Shown in pieces: positions 40,750-49,247 of a stretch of DNA of 64,000 bases; the stretch's first letter is position 1; every line of letters begins with the position of its first letter. Source of the stretch: Paenibacillus beijingensis. Lineage in GTDB: Bacteria > Bacillota > Bacilli > Paenibacillales > Paenibacillaceae. Where the stretch lies: contig NZ_CP011058.1 in the NCBI RefSeq assembly GCF_000961095.1, forward strand, positions 4,615,501 to 4,679,500, in the 5' to 3' direction. Below the pieces are notes generated by a model. It was not told where the DNA came from and did not search any database. It saw only the letters and a program-made list of their open reading frames with translations. The translations under genes were made by a program, and so were the position numbers.

Positions 40750-41666
40750 TGAACGGAATTTTGGCCGTATGGAAACCTGCGGGCTGGACATCGCACGATG
40801 TCGTCGCCAAGGCGAGACGGCTGCTTCGCACGAAACGAATCGGACATGCAGGGACGCTGGATCCGCAAGTTACGGGTGTGCTGCCGCTTTGTATCGGCAA
40901 GGCGACCCGGGTCGTCGAGTACATGCAGGATCTACCCAAAGCGTATGAAGCCGTTCTTCAGCTCGGCCTCTCCACCGACACGCAGGATTTGACAGGCACG
41001 GTGATGGAGGAGTTGGGTACTGTTCGTGTATCCGAACAGGAACTGCGCCGGACGCTTGTTTCATTTGTCGGCGAGATCGAGCAGCTGCCTCCGATGTATT
41101 CCGCAGTTAAAGTGGACGGCAAACGGCTCTATGAGCTGGCCCGCGAAGGCAAAACGGCGCAGCGGAAGCCGCGCAAAGCGACGATTTACGAGCTTGAACT
41201 GCTGGAGGCCGACCTTGAGCGTGATCATCCGGTTATCAGATTCAGCGTCCGCTGCTCCAAGGGGACTTATATTCGTACGTTATGCGTCGATATCGGACAA
41301 GCGCTTGGCGTGCCTGCCGTTATGGCGAAGCTGGTGAGGACGCAGTCCGGCGGATTAACGGAGCGGGACTGTCTGACGCTGGAGGAGGTCGAGGCGCTGC
41401 AGGAAGACGGCACGCTGCAGGCTCGTCTGCTCCCGCCAGACGCGGTTCTAGCCCATTTGCCTCAAGCCGTTGCGGGCGAGGAAGCGGCCCGAATGGCGCT
41501 TCAAGGACGCCGAATCGCATATTGCCTGCTGCGGGAGCGGGAGGATGGGGAGCGGTTAACCCGACTGTACGGCGAGGACGGAACCTTTCTCGGCGTATTT
41601 CAACCGGAGTCGGAAGTTTCCGAGCTGAAGCCGGTAAAAGTATTTAAACCGGAAGAGACGGAATAA
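40746..41666 (+). CDS. truB: tRNA pseudouridine-55 synthase TruB
   Basis: Makes pseudouridine 55 in the T loop of most tRNAs. The 306-residue protein begins MMNGILAVWKPAGWTSHDVVAKARR and has the catalytic aspartate in RIGHAGTLDPQVTGVL, plus YEAVLQLGLSTDTQDLTG, CSKGTYIRTLCVDIG. A C-terminal extension of about 70 residues, partly PUA-like, follows. It overlaps nrnA by 4 nt and lies before ribF, the conserved order. Confidence 0.97.
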   Translation: MMNGILAVWKPAGWTSHDVVAKARRLLRTKRIGHAGTLDPQVTGVLPLCIGKATRVVEYMQDLPKAYEAVLQLGLSTDTQDLTGTVMEELGTVRVSEQELRRTLVSFVGEIEQLPPMYSAVKVDGKRLYELAREGKTAQRKPRKATIYELELLEADLERDHPVIRFSVRCSKGTYIRTLCVDIGQALGVPAVMAKLVRTQSGGLTERDCLTLEEVEALQEDGTLQARLLPPDAVLAHLPQAVAGEEAARMALQGRRIAYCLLREREDGERLTRLYGEDGTFLGVFQPESEVSELKPVKVFKPEETE

Positions 41667-41707
41667 ACGAGTGTACAGATTTAACAAGAAATGCAGGTGG
41701 AGCGCCA

Positions 41708-42694
41708 GTGCATGTTGAACATATCCAGTACCCGGTAACGGGTGAAGGCAAAAACCGGGTTTTTTCGCCTTGTTCGCTAGCGATCGGTTTTTTTGACGGT
41801 GTGCACCATGGGCACCGCAACGTTATCGGCCGCGCGGTTGAATCAGCGCGGACGGGCGGGTTGAAGGCGGCGGTGATGACCTTTGATCCGCATCCGAGAG
41901 AAGTATTGAAACAGGACAGTCCGGACGCATCTTGTCTCGCCCCGCTCGGCGAACGATTGAAACGTTTCGCGGAGCTCGGAGTCGACCTCGTCTATGTGAT
42001 GCGCTTCGATACGGCCTTTGCTCAAGTTTCCCCAGAATCGTTTGTGAAGGAAGTGCTGCTGCCTTTGCAGGTGAAACACGCCGTCGTCGGTTTCGACTTC
42101 ACGTTCGGACACCGCGGCGAAGGCACGTCGCAGCTGCTGAAGGAGCTGTCCGCTTCCTGGATGAACGTCGATATCATGCCTCCGCTGAACCGCGGCGGAC
42201 TGAAAGTAAGCAGTTCCTATATCCGGGAGTCGCTTCAGGAAGGCAATGTGGAGCTGGCGGCGGAGCTGCTCGGCAGGCCATATGAAATCATCGGCAAAGT
42301 CGTTCACGGCGATGCCCGTGGAAGAACAATCGGATTTCCGACCGCTAATATCGAACCGCTGCATGCTTATGCAGCGCTCCGGATTGGCGTTTACGCCGTC
42401 ACGGTTTCATTGCTTCGTGCAGACAAGGACGGAGAAGAAGCTGTGGTCGAAGCGGAATATAAAGGGATGCTGAACCACGGAATCAAACCGACATTCAATA
42501 GCGGAGAAATCCGTCCTGTGCTTGAAGCGCATCTTTTTTCGTTCAACGGGGATATTTACGATCGAAACGTTATTGTCCGCTTTCATCATTTTCTGCGGCC
42601 GGAGCGGAAGTTTGACGGGATCAACCAGCTGATTGAACAGCTTGGCCGCGATAAAGAGCAGGCGATCCGCATTCTGGAAAAAATCGACCTTTGA
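41708..42694 (+). CDS. ribF: Bifunctional riboflavin kinase / FAD synthetase
   Basis: Converts riboflavin to FMN and FMN to FAD. The 328-residue protein has the adenylyltransferase domain with AIGFFDGVHHGHRNVI, MTFDPHPREV, VVGFDFTFGHRGEGT and SSSYIRESL, followed by the kinase domain with VVHGDARGRTIGFPTANIE and the metal-binding KPTFN. GTG start behind GCAGGTGGAG. No FMN riboswitch is seen nearby. Equivalent to ribC of B. subtilis. Confidence 0.96.
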   Translation: MHVEHIQYPVTGEGKNRVFSPCSLAIGFFDGVHHGHRNVIGRAVESARTGGLKAAVMTFDPHPREVLKQDSPDASCLAPLGERLKRFAELGVDLVYVMRFDTAFAQVSPESFVKEVLLPLQVKHAVVGFDFTFGHRGEGTSQLLKELSASWMNVDIMPPLNRGGLKVSSSYIRESLQEGNVELAAELLGRPYEIIGKVVHGDARGRTIGFPTANIEPLHAYAALRIGVYAVTVSLLRADKDGEEAVVEAEYKGMLNHGIKPTFNSGEIRPVLEAHLFSFNGDIYDRNVIVRFHHFLRPERKFDGINQLIEQLGRDKEQAIRILEKIDL

Positions 42695-42699
42695 AAAAG

Positions 42700-42729
42700 T
42701 TTACTTTATGGATTCGTTTATGATATACT
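42700..42729 (+). promoter_or_regulatory. Probable SigA promoter for rpsO
   Basis: TTTACT (42700-42705), 18-bp spacer, TATACT (42724-42729), starting 6 bp after the ribF stop codon. A good -10 with a moderate -35. The transcript would have a leader of about 115 nt. Confidence 0.65.
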
Positions 42730-42779
42730 AATCATCGTTGCACGGAGGATACCGTTTTTAGGTTCTCCCGCATCTTAAC

Positions 42780-42823
42780 CTTAGCTTGGTTGCCCGCTCT
42801 CACCGGCGGCGGCGAGGCTAACG
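42780..42823 (+). promoter_or_regulatory. Structured rpsO leader
   Basis: CTTAGC near 42780 can pair with GGCTAA near 42817-42822, enclosing GC-rich sequence (CCGGCGGCGGCG) just before the AAGAAGAGGAGGTG ribosome binding site. S15 represses its own synthesis through leader RNA in several bacteria; assigning that here is inference. Confidence 0.35.
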
Positions 42824-42852
42824 GCGATTATAAGAAGAGGAGGTGAATAAGG

Positions 42853-43122
42853 ATGGCACTTACGCAAGAACGCAAACAAGAACTGATCGAAACGCATAAG
42901 ACGCACTCGAACGATACGGGATCCCCGGAAGTTCAAGTCGCTATCCTGACGGAAAACATCGTTAACTTGACTCAGCATCTGCGGGAGCACAAGAAAGATC
43001 ATCATTCCCGCCGCGGTCTGCTCAAGATGGTCGGTCAGCGCCGCAAGCTGCTGGCATACCTGAAAAACAAAGATGTTCGCCGTTACAGCGCATTGATTGA
43101 AAAACTCGGCCTTCGCCGCTAA
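42853..43122 (+). CDS. rpsO: Ribosomal protein uS15
   Basis: Small-subunit protein of 89 residues that binds the central domain of 16S rRNA. Sequence shows HSNDTGSPEVQVAILTENIVNLTQHLREHKKDHHSRRGLLKMVGQRRKLLAYLKNKD, the S15 signature. ATG behind GAGGAGGTGAA. It has its own promoter, a leader and a strong terminator. Confidence 0.98.
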   Translation: MALTQERKQELIETHKTHSNDTGSPEVQVAILTENIVNLTQHLREHKKDHHSRRGLLKMVGQRRKLLAYLKNKDVRRYSALIEKLGLRR

Positions 43123-43138
43123 ACAAGACGTGCTAAAG

Positions 43139-43201
43139 AAGCAACCTGGTTGTCCAGCCGTCCGGGATTTCCGGATGAGACTGGACCGGGTTGCTTTTTA
43201 T
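43139..43201 (+). terminator. Long terminator hairpin after rpsO
   Basis: AAGCAACCTGG and TGTCCAG on the left pair with CTGGACCGGGTTGCTT on the right, followed by TTTTA. A small CCGG-type stem (TCCGG / CCGGA) fills the loop. It separates rpsO from pnp. Confidence 0.8.
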
Positions 43202-43265
43202 AATATCCTGCTGAAGGGCAGGATTTGCCGTTCTACTGTCGAATGGATGAGTCAGGAGGGATACT

Positions 43266-45365
43266 ATGGATCAAAAAGTTGAAATGATGCTTGGAGGCAG
43301 GCCGCTCGTACTCGAAACCGGCCGTCTGGCCAAGCAGGCCAATGCGGCCGTGACGGTCCGCTACGGCGATACGGTTGTGCTTTGTACCGTTACCGCATCT
43401 TCGGGCCCGAAAGACCTTGATTTTTTCCCGCTAACCGTGAACTATGAGGAAAGATTGTACGCTGTAGGCAAAATTCCCGGCGGTTTTATTAAGCGCGAAG
43501 GCCGCCCCAGCGAAAAGGCGATTCTCGCCAGCCGTCTGACGGACAGGCCGATTCGTCCGCTGTTCCCAGAAGGGTTCCGCAACGATGTTCAGATCGCCGA
43601 TCTCGTCATGAGCGTCGATCAGGATTGTTCCCCGCAAATCGCCGCGATGATCGGGACGTCGGCTGCTCTGACGATTTCCGATGTGCCGTTTAACGGTCCG
43701 GTCGGAGGCGTCGTCGTCGGACGGATTGACGGACAATTCGTCGTAAATCCGACGGTGGAGCAGGAAGAAAAAAGCGACATTTTCGTCGTGGTCGCAGGCA
43801 CGAAAGACGCCATTATGATGGTGGAAGCCGAAGCGAACGAAGTTTCGGAAGAAGTAATGCTGGAAGCGATCATGTTCGGACATGAGGAAATCCGCGGCAT
43901 CGTTGCCAAAATCGAAGAGCTTCAGCAGATCGCGGGCAAACCGAAGATGGAAGTGCAGCTGCATGCGGTTGACGCCGGCGTGAACGAAGCGGTCCGCGCT
44001 TTTGCTTCCGCACGTCTTGTAGAAGCGATTCAAATTCCGGAAAAGCATGCGCGTCAAGATGCGATCGATGCGGTTAATGCCGACACGGTTGCCCATTTTG
44101 AAGAAGTATATGCCGAGACGCCGGAGCTTCTTTCCGATGTGAAGGAAGTGCTGTACGACATCGTCAAAGAAGAAGTTCGCCGCTTGATTACGCATGATAA
44201 AGTGCGTCCCGACGGACGGGCTCTTGACGAGATCCGGCCGATCGAATGCGACGTCGCTCTGCTTCCGCGCACGCACGGGTCCGGCCTGTTCACACGTGGA
44301 CAAACGCAAGCTCTCAGCGTATGTACGCTCGGCGCGCTTGGCGACGTGCAAATATTGGACGGCATCAGCCCGGAAGAATCGAAGCGTTTCATGCACCATT
44401 ATAACTTCCCGCCGTTCAGCGTCGGCGAAGCCCGTCCGCTCCGTCCTCCAGGACGCCGCGAAATCGGCCATGGAGCACTCGGCGAACGCGCATTGTCCAA
44501 AGTCATTCCGCCGGAATCGGAATTCCCGTACACGATTCGTCTCGTTTCCGAGGTGCTGGAATCGAACGGTTCGACATCCCAGGCCAGCATCTGCGCAAGC
44601 ACGCTTGCAATGATGGATGCCGGCGTACCGATCAAAGCTCCGGTTGCGGGTGTGGCGATGGGACTTATTAAAGACGGCGACCATTTCTCCATTTTGACCG
44701 ATATCCAAGGGATGGAAGACCACCTCGGCGATATGGACTTCAAAGTGGCGGGTACGGAAGCCGGCGTTACGGCGATCCAAATGGATATCAAAATCGACGG
44801 CATCGACCGCGCGATTCTGAGCCAGGCGCTGGAACAAGCCCGCGTTGGTCGGATGTTCATTTTGAGCAAAATGAACGAAGTGATGAGCCAGCCGCGCAAA
44901 AGCTTGTCCAAATACGCTCCGAAAATCGTTACGCTTTCGATCAACCCGGACAAAATCCGTGACGTTATCGGCGCGGGCGGCAAAATCATTAACAAAATCA
45001 TCGAAGAAACCGGCGTAAAAATCGATATCGAGCAAGACGGCATGGTATACATCGCTTCCTCGAACGAAGAGATGAACCAACGCGCCAAGCAGATTATCGA
45101 AGGCATCGTGAAAGAAGTCGTCGTCGGCGAAATCTACACCGGTACGGTGAAACGGATCGAGAAATTCGGCGCTTTCGTCGAAATTTTGCCGAACAAAGAC
45201 GGTCTGGTGCATATTTCCCAACTTGCCAACGAACGTGTCGGCAAAGTGGAAGATGTCGTCAGCATCGGCGATGTCATCACCGTCAAGGTAACGGAAATCG
45301 ATCAGCAGGGCCGGATCAACCTGTCACGCAAAGCGGTTCTTGCGCCTCCTGCTCCAGCTCAGTAA
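43266..45365 (+). CDS. pnp: Polynucleotide phosphorylase
   Basis: 3'-5' phosphorolytic exoribonuclease. It has 699 residues with two RNase PH-like domains (YEERLYAVGKIPGGFIKREGRPSEKAIL near residue 58; TGLF-type RTHGSGLFTRGQTQAL near residue 335), the active-site GDHFSILTDIQGMEDHLGDMDFKVAG, then KH (INPDKIRDVIGAGGKIINKI) and S1 (GEIYTGTVKRIEKFGAFVEILPNKDGLVHIS) RNA-binding domains. ATG behind CAGGAGGG. Order rpsO-pnp is universal. A terminator follows. Confidence 0.98.
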   Translation: MDQKVEMMLGGRPLVLETGRLAKQANAAVTVRYGDTVVLCTVTASSGPKDLDFFPLTVNYEERLYAVGKIPGGFIKREGRPSEKAILASRLTDRPIRPLFPEGFRNDVQIADLVMSVDQDCSPQIAAMIGTSAALTISDVPFNGPVGGVVVGRIDGQFVVNPTVEQEEKSDIFVVVAGTKDAIMMVEAEANEVSEEVMLEAIMFGHEEIRGIVAKIEELQQIAGKPKMEVQLHAVDAGVNEAVRAFASARLVEAIQIPEKHARQDAIDAVNADTVAHFEEVYAETPELLSDVKEVLYDIVKEEVRRLITHDKVRPDGRALDEIRPIECDVALLPRTHGSGLFTRGQTQALSVCTLGALGDVQILDGISPEESKRFMHHYNFPPFSVGEARPLRPPGRREIGHGALGERALSKVIPPESEFPYTIRLVSEVLESNGSTSQASICASTLAMMDAGVPIKAPVAGVAMGLIKDGDHFSILTDIQGMEDHLGDMDFKVAGTEAGVTAIQMDIKIDGIDRAILSQALEQARVGRMFILSKMNEVMSQPRKSLSKYAPKIVTLSINPDKIRDVIGAGGKIINKIIEETGVKIDIEQDGMVYIASSNEEMNQRAKQIIEGIVKEVVVGEIYTGTVKRIEKFGAFVEILPNKDGLVHISQLANERVGKVEDVVSIGDVITVKVTEIDQQGRINLSRKAVLAPPAPAQ

Positions 45366-45395
45366 GCAGCATACAATTTCATAGCACCAAGACTA

Positions 45396-45423
45396 AGAGT
45401 CAGATTCGATCTGTCTCTTTTTT
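45396..45423 (+). terminator. Terminator after pnp
   Basis: AGAG-T-CAGAT pairs with ATCTG-T-CTCT (one T-T mismatch) around loop TCG, then a run of T to 45423. A normal intrinsic terminator. Confidence 0.85.
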
Positions 45424-45458
45424 ATTGCAACCATGTCATAAGCCGGGAGATCAAAAAT

Positions 45459-46235
45459 ATGGATCATCCATCCCATTCCGCGTACGATATTGCGCAGGTG
45501 TGTTTGTTAGCCGGAAAAATCATGCTGGAAAACGGCGGGGAAACGTACCGGGTCGAGGATACGATGACGCGCGTTGCAGCGGCATTCGGCATCCGCAATT
45601 CGCAAAGCTACGTGACGCCGACGGGAATATTATTTTCCATCGACGGGCCGCAGCAGACAACCCGAATGATCCGGATCTCCGAACGATCGACGGATTTGCA
45701 TAAAGTAACGCTCGTCAACGCCATTTCCCGAAAAATTAGTCTTGGGGAGCTGTCGGTATCGGAAGCCCATCGCTTGTTGAACGAGATCGAGGGAGCAAGC
45801 GCCATGTACCCGCTTTGGTTCAAAATAATGGCGGCGGCTATAGCAAGCGGCTGCTTTTTAATCATGTTCGGCGGGACGTGGCACGATTTCATTCCCGTTT
45901 TTCTTGCCGGCGGAATTGGATTTGCCTTTCAGCTTTATTTCCACCGATTAGTTCCGATCAAGTTTATCGCCGAATTTCTCGGCTCGGTCCTCATTGGCGC
46001 GATCGCTTATTTGTTCCTGAAAGCGGGATTCGGTCATGATTTGGATAAAATGATCGTCGGGTCCGTCATGCCGCTCGTGCCGGGACTGCTCATTACAAAC
46101 GCGGTTCGCGATTTAATGGCGGGTCATCTCGTTTCCGGTCTTTCAAAAGGGGCGGAGGCTTGTTTAACCGCATTCGCCATCGGAGCGGGCATCGCGTTTG
46201 TTCTTTCGTTTATAAGCGGGGTGGGGATCGGATGA
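45459..46235 (+). CDS. Threonine/serine exporter family protein, YjjP-like half
   Basis: A 258-residue membrane protein of the ThrE/YjjP (DUF1212) family, proposed to export threonine, serine or related small acids. N-terminal soluble part carries VCLLAGKIMLENGGETYRVEDTMTRVAAAFG and VTPTGILFSI, which are diagnostic. About five membrane helices follow, including VGSVMPLVPGLLITNAVRDLMAGH. It pairs with the next gene, overlapping by 4 nt. Together they make up the two halves of ThrE. Not part of the B. subtilis order at this site. Confidence 0.88.
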   Translation: MDHPSHSAYDIAQVCLLAGKIMLENGGETYRVEDTMTRVAAAFGIRNSQSYVTPTGILFSIDGPQQTTRMIRISERSTDLHKVTLVNAISRKISLGELSVSEAHRLLNEIEGASAMYPLWFKIMAAAIASGCFLIMFGGTWHDFIPVFLAGGIGFAFQLYFHRLVPIKFIAEFLGSVLIGAIAYLFLKAGFGHDLDKMIVGSVMPLVPGLLITNAVRDLMAGHLVSGLSKGAEACLTAFAIGAGIAFVLSFISGVGIG

Positions 46236-46660
46236 TCATCGAGCAGCTTCTGATGAGCTTTGTCGCTTCGGCAGCCTTTGCCATCCTGTTCAATGTACCG
46301 AAGGGGAGTCTGCTGCAGAGCGGGTTTGTCGGCATGATCGGCTGGCTGCTGTACATATCGCTTTTAAACGTTGTCGACGAGCCGATTTTACCTACGCTGA
46401 TTTCTTCCTTTGTTGTGGCGGTGACGAGCCAAGTTTTTGCAAAACTGTACAAAACGCCGATCATCGTGTTCAGCGTTTCGGGCATTATTCCGCTAGTTCC
46501 CGGCGGACTGGCCTATGACGCGATGCGAAAGGTGGTCGAAAACCACTATGACACGGCCGTCCAGCTGGCGGCCAAAGCGCTCATGCTCTCCGGCGCGATC
46601 GCGATGGGACTGGTTTTTTCGGAAGTGATCAACCACTTGATCCGAAGGTCCAGGTTGTGA
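46232..46660 (+). CDS. Threonine/serine exporter family protein, YjjB-like half
   Basis: A 142-residue integral membrane protein of the YjjB (DUF3815) family, the partner of the preceding YjjP-like protein. Helices include LMSFVASAAFAILFNVP and VFSVSGIIPLVPGGLAYDAMRKVVENHY, the latter the family motif. I chose ATG 46232, which overlaps the previous stop codon (ATGA). An upstream in-frame ATG at 46160 would overlap the partner gene by 76 nt and add a basic, non-hydrophobic lead. No terminator follows directly. Confidence 0.88.
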   Translation: MIIEQLLMSFVASAAFAILFNVPKGSLLQSGFVGMIGWLLYISLLNVVDEPILPTLISSFVVAVTSQVFAKLYKTPIIVFSVSGIIPLVPGGLAYDAMRKVVENHYDTAVQLAAKALMLSGAIAMGLVFSEVINHLIRRSRL

Positions 46661-46666
46661 TCCGTC

Positions 46667-46720
46667 AGCGGAGTGGGCGGGTTTGAATCTGGAGAAGCGT
46701 CAGCGTTCGTAAGATCAACC
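46667..46720 (+). repeat. Structured repeat, short form, copy 1 before ylxY
   Basis: AGCGGAGTGGGCGG lead, arm GGTTTGAATCT, core GGAGAAGCGTCAGCGTTCG (46691-46709), closing arm TAAGATCAACC. The arms pair with two bulges. The core differs at one base from that at 29691. Confidence 0.65.
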
Positions 46721-46770
46721 GTACGTGCAGCTGCCCTCTGCTCCCTTTTACATAAAAATGCAGTGAAAAC

Positions 46771-46830
46771 GGAGCGGAGTGGCTAACTTGTGACTGGAGA
46801 AGCAACAGCGATCGGAAGCACAAGTCAGCA
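46771..46830 (+). repeat. Structured repeat, short form, copy 2 before ylxY
   Basis: GGAGCGGAGTGG lead, arm ACTTGTG (46786-46792), core GGAGAAGCAACAGCGATCGG, closing arm CACAAGT (46819-46825). The arms are perfectly complementary and unlike those of the other copies, whereas lead and core are conserved. The 16 bases CAACAGCGATCGGAAG match the complement of 29264-29279 exactly. Confidence 0.65.
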
Positions 46831-46927
46831 ACGAAGCGACTTACCTATCACCGCATTTTTAATCCTCTTCCGAATAATCCTGTCCACCTTTTCATACGAT
46901 TTGGAGAGAAGGGTGGGAGATGAGGGG

Positions 46928-47926
46928 ATGAATGTCAGGAGAACGATCGTAATGGCCGCATGCATGCTGCTTGTGCTCGCTTGCGCCCGCTGGAACGAAA
47001 ATATGTCCGCTTATCTCACAGCGGTTAAGGAGGGAACCCGAACGGCATATCCGGCGCTGGCGCGGGTGACTGCGGCGGCGGATGCGGACAGCGAGTTGTA
47101 TGCCGTAATCAAACAGGAAGCGACAAAACGTTATGTAGCTCCTGTCGATGCGAAAGTGGATCGAGTTTGGCATGCCGTCCCCGGCTACAACGGTCTGGAA
47201 ATCGACATTGAGCAAACGTATAAAGCGGCTTTGGCAGCAGGCAAAACCTCCTCTTCCGCCATCACTTACGTATTCCGGGAAATTCCTCCGAAAGTGAGTC
47301 TCGACGACCTTGGCGAACAGCCGATTTACAGGGGCAATCCGAACAAGCCGATGGTGTCGCTGATGATCAATGTCGCCTGGGGAAACGAGTATTTGGATTC
47401 GATGCTGAATACGCTTGACCGCGAAGGGGTCAAAGCAACCTTTTTCCTGGACGGCTCCTGGCTGAAGAAAAATCCCGAGCTTGCGAAAACGATCCAGTCC
47501 CGCGGTCATGAAATGTCCAACCATGCCTATTCGCACCCCGATATGAAAACGCTCGACCGTCAATCGCAGTGGAATCAGATTGCGAAGACGGAGGCGCTGC
47601 TGAAATCGACTCTCGGCGTGAGCAACCGCTTCTTTGCCCCCCCTTCGGGCAGCTATAACGCAACGACGGTCAAAGTCGCCGCCGAGCAGGGGCTGAAGAC
47701 GGTGCTGTGGACGCTGGATACGGTCGATTGGCGGAAACCGTCGCCCAGCTGGATTTTGAACCGGATCGGGAATGGGATTGAGCCCGGATCCCTCATTTTA
47801 ATGCATCCTACCGCTTCCGCACGCGATTCGCTGGCAGGCATTATTAAGCTGGCGCGGAGCAAAGGCTATGCGCTTGGCACGGTCAGTCAGACGCTTTCGC
47901 CGGAGAGGGTGAAAGTGAGCGGTTGA
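46928..47926 (+). CDS. ylxY: YlxY, NodB-like polysaccharide deacetylase homologue, probably inactive
   Basis: A 332-residue protein with an N-terminal hydrophobic signal or anchor (MNVRRTIVMAACMLLVLACA) and a NodB homology domain from about residue 140. The metal-binding histidines are retained (SNHAYSHPDM) and later motifs APPSGSYN and LILMHPT are visible, but the first motif, normally TFDDG with catalytic and metal-binding Asp, reads MINVAWGNEYL. It therefore probably lacks ordinary deacetylase activity. The gene lies after pnp and before mlpA as ylxY does in B. subtilis. ATG 46928 follows GGTGGGAGATGAGGGG; upstream in-frame codons overlap repeat DNA. Confidence 0.88.
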   Translation: MNVRRTIVMAACMLLVLACARWNENMSAYLTAVKEGTRTAYPALARVTAAADADSELYAVIKQEATKRYVAPVDAKVDRVWHAVPGYNGLEIDIEQTYKAALAAGKTSSSAITYVFREIPPKVSLDDLGEQPIYRGNPNKPMVSLMINVAWGNEYLDSMLNTLDREGVKATFFLDGSWLKKNPELAKTIQSRGHEMSNHAYSHPDMKTLDRQSQWNQIAKTEALLKSTLGVSNRFFAPPSGSYNATTVKVAAEQGLKTVLWTLDTVDWRKPSPSWILNRIGNGIEPGSLILMHPTASARDSLAGIIKLARSKGYALGTVSQTLSPERVKVSG

Positions 47927-47951
47927 GGGCAGGCGCTAATTTTGTTATAGT
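47923..47951 (+). promoter_or_regulatory. Probable SigA promoter for mlpA-dut
   Basis: TTGAGG (47923-47928), 17-bp spacer, TATAGT (47946-47951), with the -35 box overlapping the ylxY stop codon and the -10 about 30 bp ahead of mlpA. Confidence 0.65.
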
Positions 47952-47981
47952 GGTATCATTCGTTTTATAGGAGGTGACCCG

Positions 47982-49247
47982 GTGAAGAAATATACCTTAA
48001 GCAATGGTCTGCGCGTCGTCGTGGAGCCGATTCCTACCTGCCGTTCCGTGTCGTTCGGAATTTGGGTGAAGACAGGGTCGCGGAATGAAACGCCGGACAA
48101 CAACGGTATTTCCCATTTTATCGAGCATATGCTCTTTAAAGGAACCGGAACCCGCTCGGCCAAAGACATTGCGGACTTGTTCGACGGTATCGGCGGCAAC
48201 GTGAACGCCTTTACGTCCAAAGAATATACATGCTATTTCGCGAAAGTGCTGGACGAGCATTTGCCGATTGCGGTCGATGCGCTTGCGGATATGTTTTTTG
48301 AATCGCAGTTCGACGGGGAAGAACTGGCGAAAGAAAAAAACGTCATTTTGGAAGAAATCTCGATGTATGAAGATACCCCCGACGACAAGGTGCACGATGA
48401 AGCATCGAGGGCCGCTTACGGGGACCATCCGCTTGCCTATTCGATCCTTGGTTTGGAAGAAAGATTATCGGCCATGGATTCGAATGCTTTGCGTCATTAT
48501 ATGAACGATCAGTATACGATCGACAATACGGTGATCAGCGTCGCGGGCAACGTTGAGGAACGGGCGCTGCTCGAACTATTGGAGAAGCATTTCAGCCGGT
48601 TCGCTACCCGCGGAACGACTTCGGTACTGGCCGCTCCGGAATTTAAAAGCGATTATTTGTTTCATAAGAAGAAAACGGAACAAAATCATATTTGCCTTTC
48701 GTTTCCGGGCTGCTCCATTTCCGACCCGCAGCTGTATGCGATGATTTTGCTGAACAATGCGCTCGGAGGGGGGATGAGCTCGCGGCTGTTCCAGGAAATC
48801 CGCGAGAAGCGCGGGCTCGCTTATTCCGTTTATTCCTATCATACTTCTTATGCGGATACCGGGTTGTTTACGATTTATGCCGGCACCGCGCCGAAGCAGA
48901 CGAAGGAAGTGCTCGATCTGACGATGGATCTGCTCGGCGAGCTGGCGGTCAAGGGCTTAAGCGATGCGGAGCTGCACCGGGGCAAGGAACAGCTGAAGGG
49001 CAGCCTCATCCTGAGCCTGGAAAGCACAAGCAGCCGCATGAACCGGATCGGCAAAAATGAACTGATGCTTGGCCGTCATTACACGCTTGACGAGATGATC
49101 GAACGGATCGAAGCAGTCACAATGGCGGATATAACAGATATAACATCGCGCATGCTGGCGGTTCCTTTTGCAACCGCAATGGTAGGCTCCACCGATAAGG
49201 CGGCGGCCGCGCTCGGGAGGGATCGTTTTGTTTCAGGTACTGTTTAA
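47982..49247 (+). CDS. mlpA: MlpA, M16-family zinc protease
   Basis: Processing protease-like enzyme of 421 residues (B. subtilis MlpA/YmxG). The inverted zinc motif HFIEH (H45, E48, H49) and the downstream glutamate region (ILEEISMYEDTPDDKVHDE) mark an active M16 subunit; the C-terminal half has GGGMSSRLFQEIREKRGLAYSVYSY. GTG start behind AGGAGGTGA. Its end overlaps dut by 20 nt. Confidence 0.95.
   Translation: MKKYTLSNGLRVVVEPIPTCRSVSFGIWVKTGSRNETPDNNGISHFIEHMLFKGTGTRSAKDIADLFDGIGGNVNAFTSKEYTCYFAKVLDEHLPIAVDALADMFFESQFDGEELAKEKNVILEEISMYEDTPDDKVHDEASRAAYGDHPLAYSILGLEERLSAMDSNALRHYMNDQYTIDNTVISVAGNVEERALLELLEKHFSRFATRGTTSVLAAPEFKSDYLFHKKKTEQNHICLSFPGCSISDPQLYAMILLNNALGGGMSSRLFQEIREKRGLAYSVYSYHTSYADTGLFTIYAGTAPKQTKEVLDLTMDLLGELAVKGLSDAELHRGKEQLKGSLILSLESTSSRMNRIGKNELMLGRHYTLDEMIERIEAVTMADITDITSRMLAVPFATAMVGSTDKAAAALGRDRFVSGTV

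Noticed and set aside
43431..45221. Open frame of 596 codons on the minus strand inside pnp
   Set aside because: Antisense to pnp with His/Phe/Asp-rich composition and no domain; a frame shadow.
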